NCBI RefSeq assembly: GCF_017355885.1
Contig: NZ_JAFEUU010000018.1
Location: forward strand, 1-60,599
Direction of reading: 5' to 3'
DNA length: 60,599 nucleotides
Source: Sabulicella rubraurantiaca
GTDB lineage: Bacteria > Pseudomonadota > Alphaproteobacteria > Acetobacterales > Acetobacteraceae
In this document: positions 59,991-60,599 of the stretch, one piece after another
How positions within the stretch are numbered: the stretch's first letter is position 1
How the letters are laid out: each line of letters starts with the position of its first letter
Made by a program: the position numbers and the translations under genes
The notes under the pieces: generated by a model
What the model saw: the letters and a program-made list of their open reading frames with translations, nothing else
What the model was told of the DNA's origin: nothing
Database searches by the model: none

Positions 59991-60205
59991 TCATGCGGCG
60001 AGGCCCCTGGCGCGCAGCCCCGCGGCCACGTGGTCCACGAAAGCGTGCACCTTCGGGGCGATGAGCCGGTTGGTCGGATAGACGGCGCAGATGCCGCTCG
60101 ATGGGGTCTCCGCATCCGGCAGTACGCGCTGCAGCAGGCCGGCGGCCAGCGCATCGGTCACCGACCAGTCCGGCACCGCCGCCAGCCCGACCCCAGGCCT
60201 CGCGC
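59991..60205 (-). pseudogene. C-terminal fragment of a LysR-family regulator cut by an IS
   Basis: The minus strand encodes the end of a LysR effector domain (GVGLAAVPDWSVTDALAAGL, then NRLIAPKVHAFVDHVAAGLRARG). Towards the right, LysR similarity ends at about 60205 and low-GC IS DNA begins. The DNA-binding N-terminus would lie on the far side of the insertion, outside the window, if it survives. It was probably a local regulator, convergent with the GntR gene. Confidence 0.7.
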
Positions 60206-60599
60206 TAGTACAAGCAGCTTCAGGCCACTCCCAACTGAGCCGCTTAAATTGTCTCAGAAGAGAGCCGCGCATTTCAGAGGCTAACAGCCCTATGAGACCG
60301 ATAAAGGTTGAATACTCCAACAATTTAACACAAGAAGGCGTACTTCACAGAAAATTCTAAAATCCCGCTTCATGAAGTGCGTGCGATGCGGCGCAGAAGC
60401 ACGGCCGCGGCGGCGAGTGTGAAGAACGCGGCGGCCGAACTCGCCATGGCTTGGTGGTCACGGGCGAGACGCCCGGCAGCGGCTGGTCCAGCCGAAGGTG
60501 CGCTCGATCACCCAGCGACGGGGCTGAACCGCGAAGCCTTGTGCATCCGGAGCACGGCCGACCAGCTGGACCGTGACGGGCGTCGCGGTGGCGACGCGC
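60206..60599 (-). mobile_element. insertion sequence end (IS5-family-like), partial
   Basis: From a CTAG at about 60206 the sequence becomes AT-rich (60210-60365, unlike the rest of the window) and then enters a transposase C-terminus on the minus strand. The terminal inverted repeat and target duplication cannot be fixed with only one end in view. The AT-rich strip is non-coding IS end or a second inserted fragment. Confidence 0.65.
60370..60599 (-). pseudogene. IS5-family-like transposase C-terminus, partial and frameshifted
   Basis: The minus strand reads APDAQGFAVQPRRWVIERTFGW, a DDE-transposase end of the IS5/IS427 type with the catalytic Glu in VIERTFGW. One extra G near 60472 shifts the frame; correcting it continues the protein as RCRRLARDHQAMASSAAAFF and AVLLRRIARTS before TGA at 60370. 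The frameshift is either inactivation or a base-call error. The rest lies beyond the right edge. Confidence 0.7.

Noticed and set aside
287-60599. Many long open frames antisense or out of frame to the real genes
   Set aside because: High GC keeps alternative frames open. Those checked are Arg/Ala/Gly/Pro-rich, lack domains and lie over recognisable genes, so they were treated as shadows.
1-60599. Toxin-antitoxin, restriction, phage-defence or secretion systems
   Set aside because: No gene with nuclease, methylase, toxin or defence motifs was found; the small proteins lack paired toxin-antitoxin features.

Overview
The window looks like a chromosomal stretch from a high-GC alphaproteobacterium, most likely a Roseomonas-like member of the Acetobacteraceae. 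The inference rests on strong G/C third-position bias, many tripartite-tricarboxylate-type (TctC/Bug) receptors without their permeases, a PEP-CTERM protein and the dense catabolic gene content. No rRNA, tRNA, CRISPR array, phage or plasmid module was seen. The only mobile DNA is an IS end at the right edge, next to a LysR regulator fragment.

Layout. 0.3-3.1 kb: a three-gene amino-acid/opine-type dehydrogenase operon (DAO flavoprotein, 2Fe-2S subunit, HcnB-like flavoprotein). 3.3-9 kb: an orphan TctC receptor and a complete branched-chain-amino-acid-type ABC operon (livH-M-G-F plus receptor). 9.1-13.2 kb: divergent isonitrile-hydratase-like and nitrilase genes, a LysR regulator and a sulfite-oxidase-family molybdoenzyme. 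13.2-16.1 kb: a NrtABC-like transporter. 16.3-24.2 kb: cupin/TctC, a LysE exporter, a PEP-CTERM protein with a candidate sigma-54 promoter, a HemL-like aminotransferase and an ATGA-coupled receptor/SCP2-like/hydrolase operon. 24.4-31.2 kb: VOC protein, TctC, then a gamma-glutamyltransferase/amidase/peptide-receptor operon. 31.4-36.6 kb: an SDR with an altered active site, a second isonitrile-hydratase-like gene, a decayed AraC gene, DUF983, a MocR regulator with ATACAA boxes and an EamA exporter. 36.7-41.5 kb: a ring-cleavage-like set (XRE-cupin regulator, TctC, two-domain VOC protein, ACMSD-like amidohydrolase, SDR). 41.5-46.5 kb: small or uncharacterised proteins, including a tandem duplicate pair of 91 residues, a receiver-only response regulator and a large coiled-coil membrane protein. 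46.6-60 kb: two deaminase-type amidohydrolases with a peptide-type receptor, then a MarR-controlled HpaB-type monooxygenase, cupin, receptor, FAD aromatic hydroxylase, DUF2848, second cupin, TctC and a GntR regulator.

How it works together. This is a scavenging and catabolism region: eleven extracytoplasmic solute receptors are paired with hydrolases, amidohydrolases, oxygenases and local regulators, but only two receptors have their own permeases here. The best candidate for an undescribed pathway is 51.4-60.0 kb. It combines two flavin monooxygenases, a DUF2848 hydrolase-fold protein, twin cupins, two receptors, two regulators and two strong palindromic operators. Substrates cannot be read from sequence alone.
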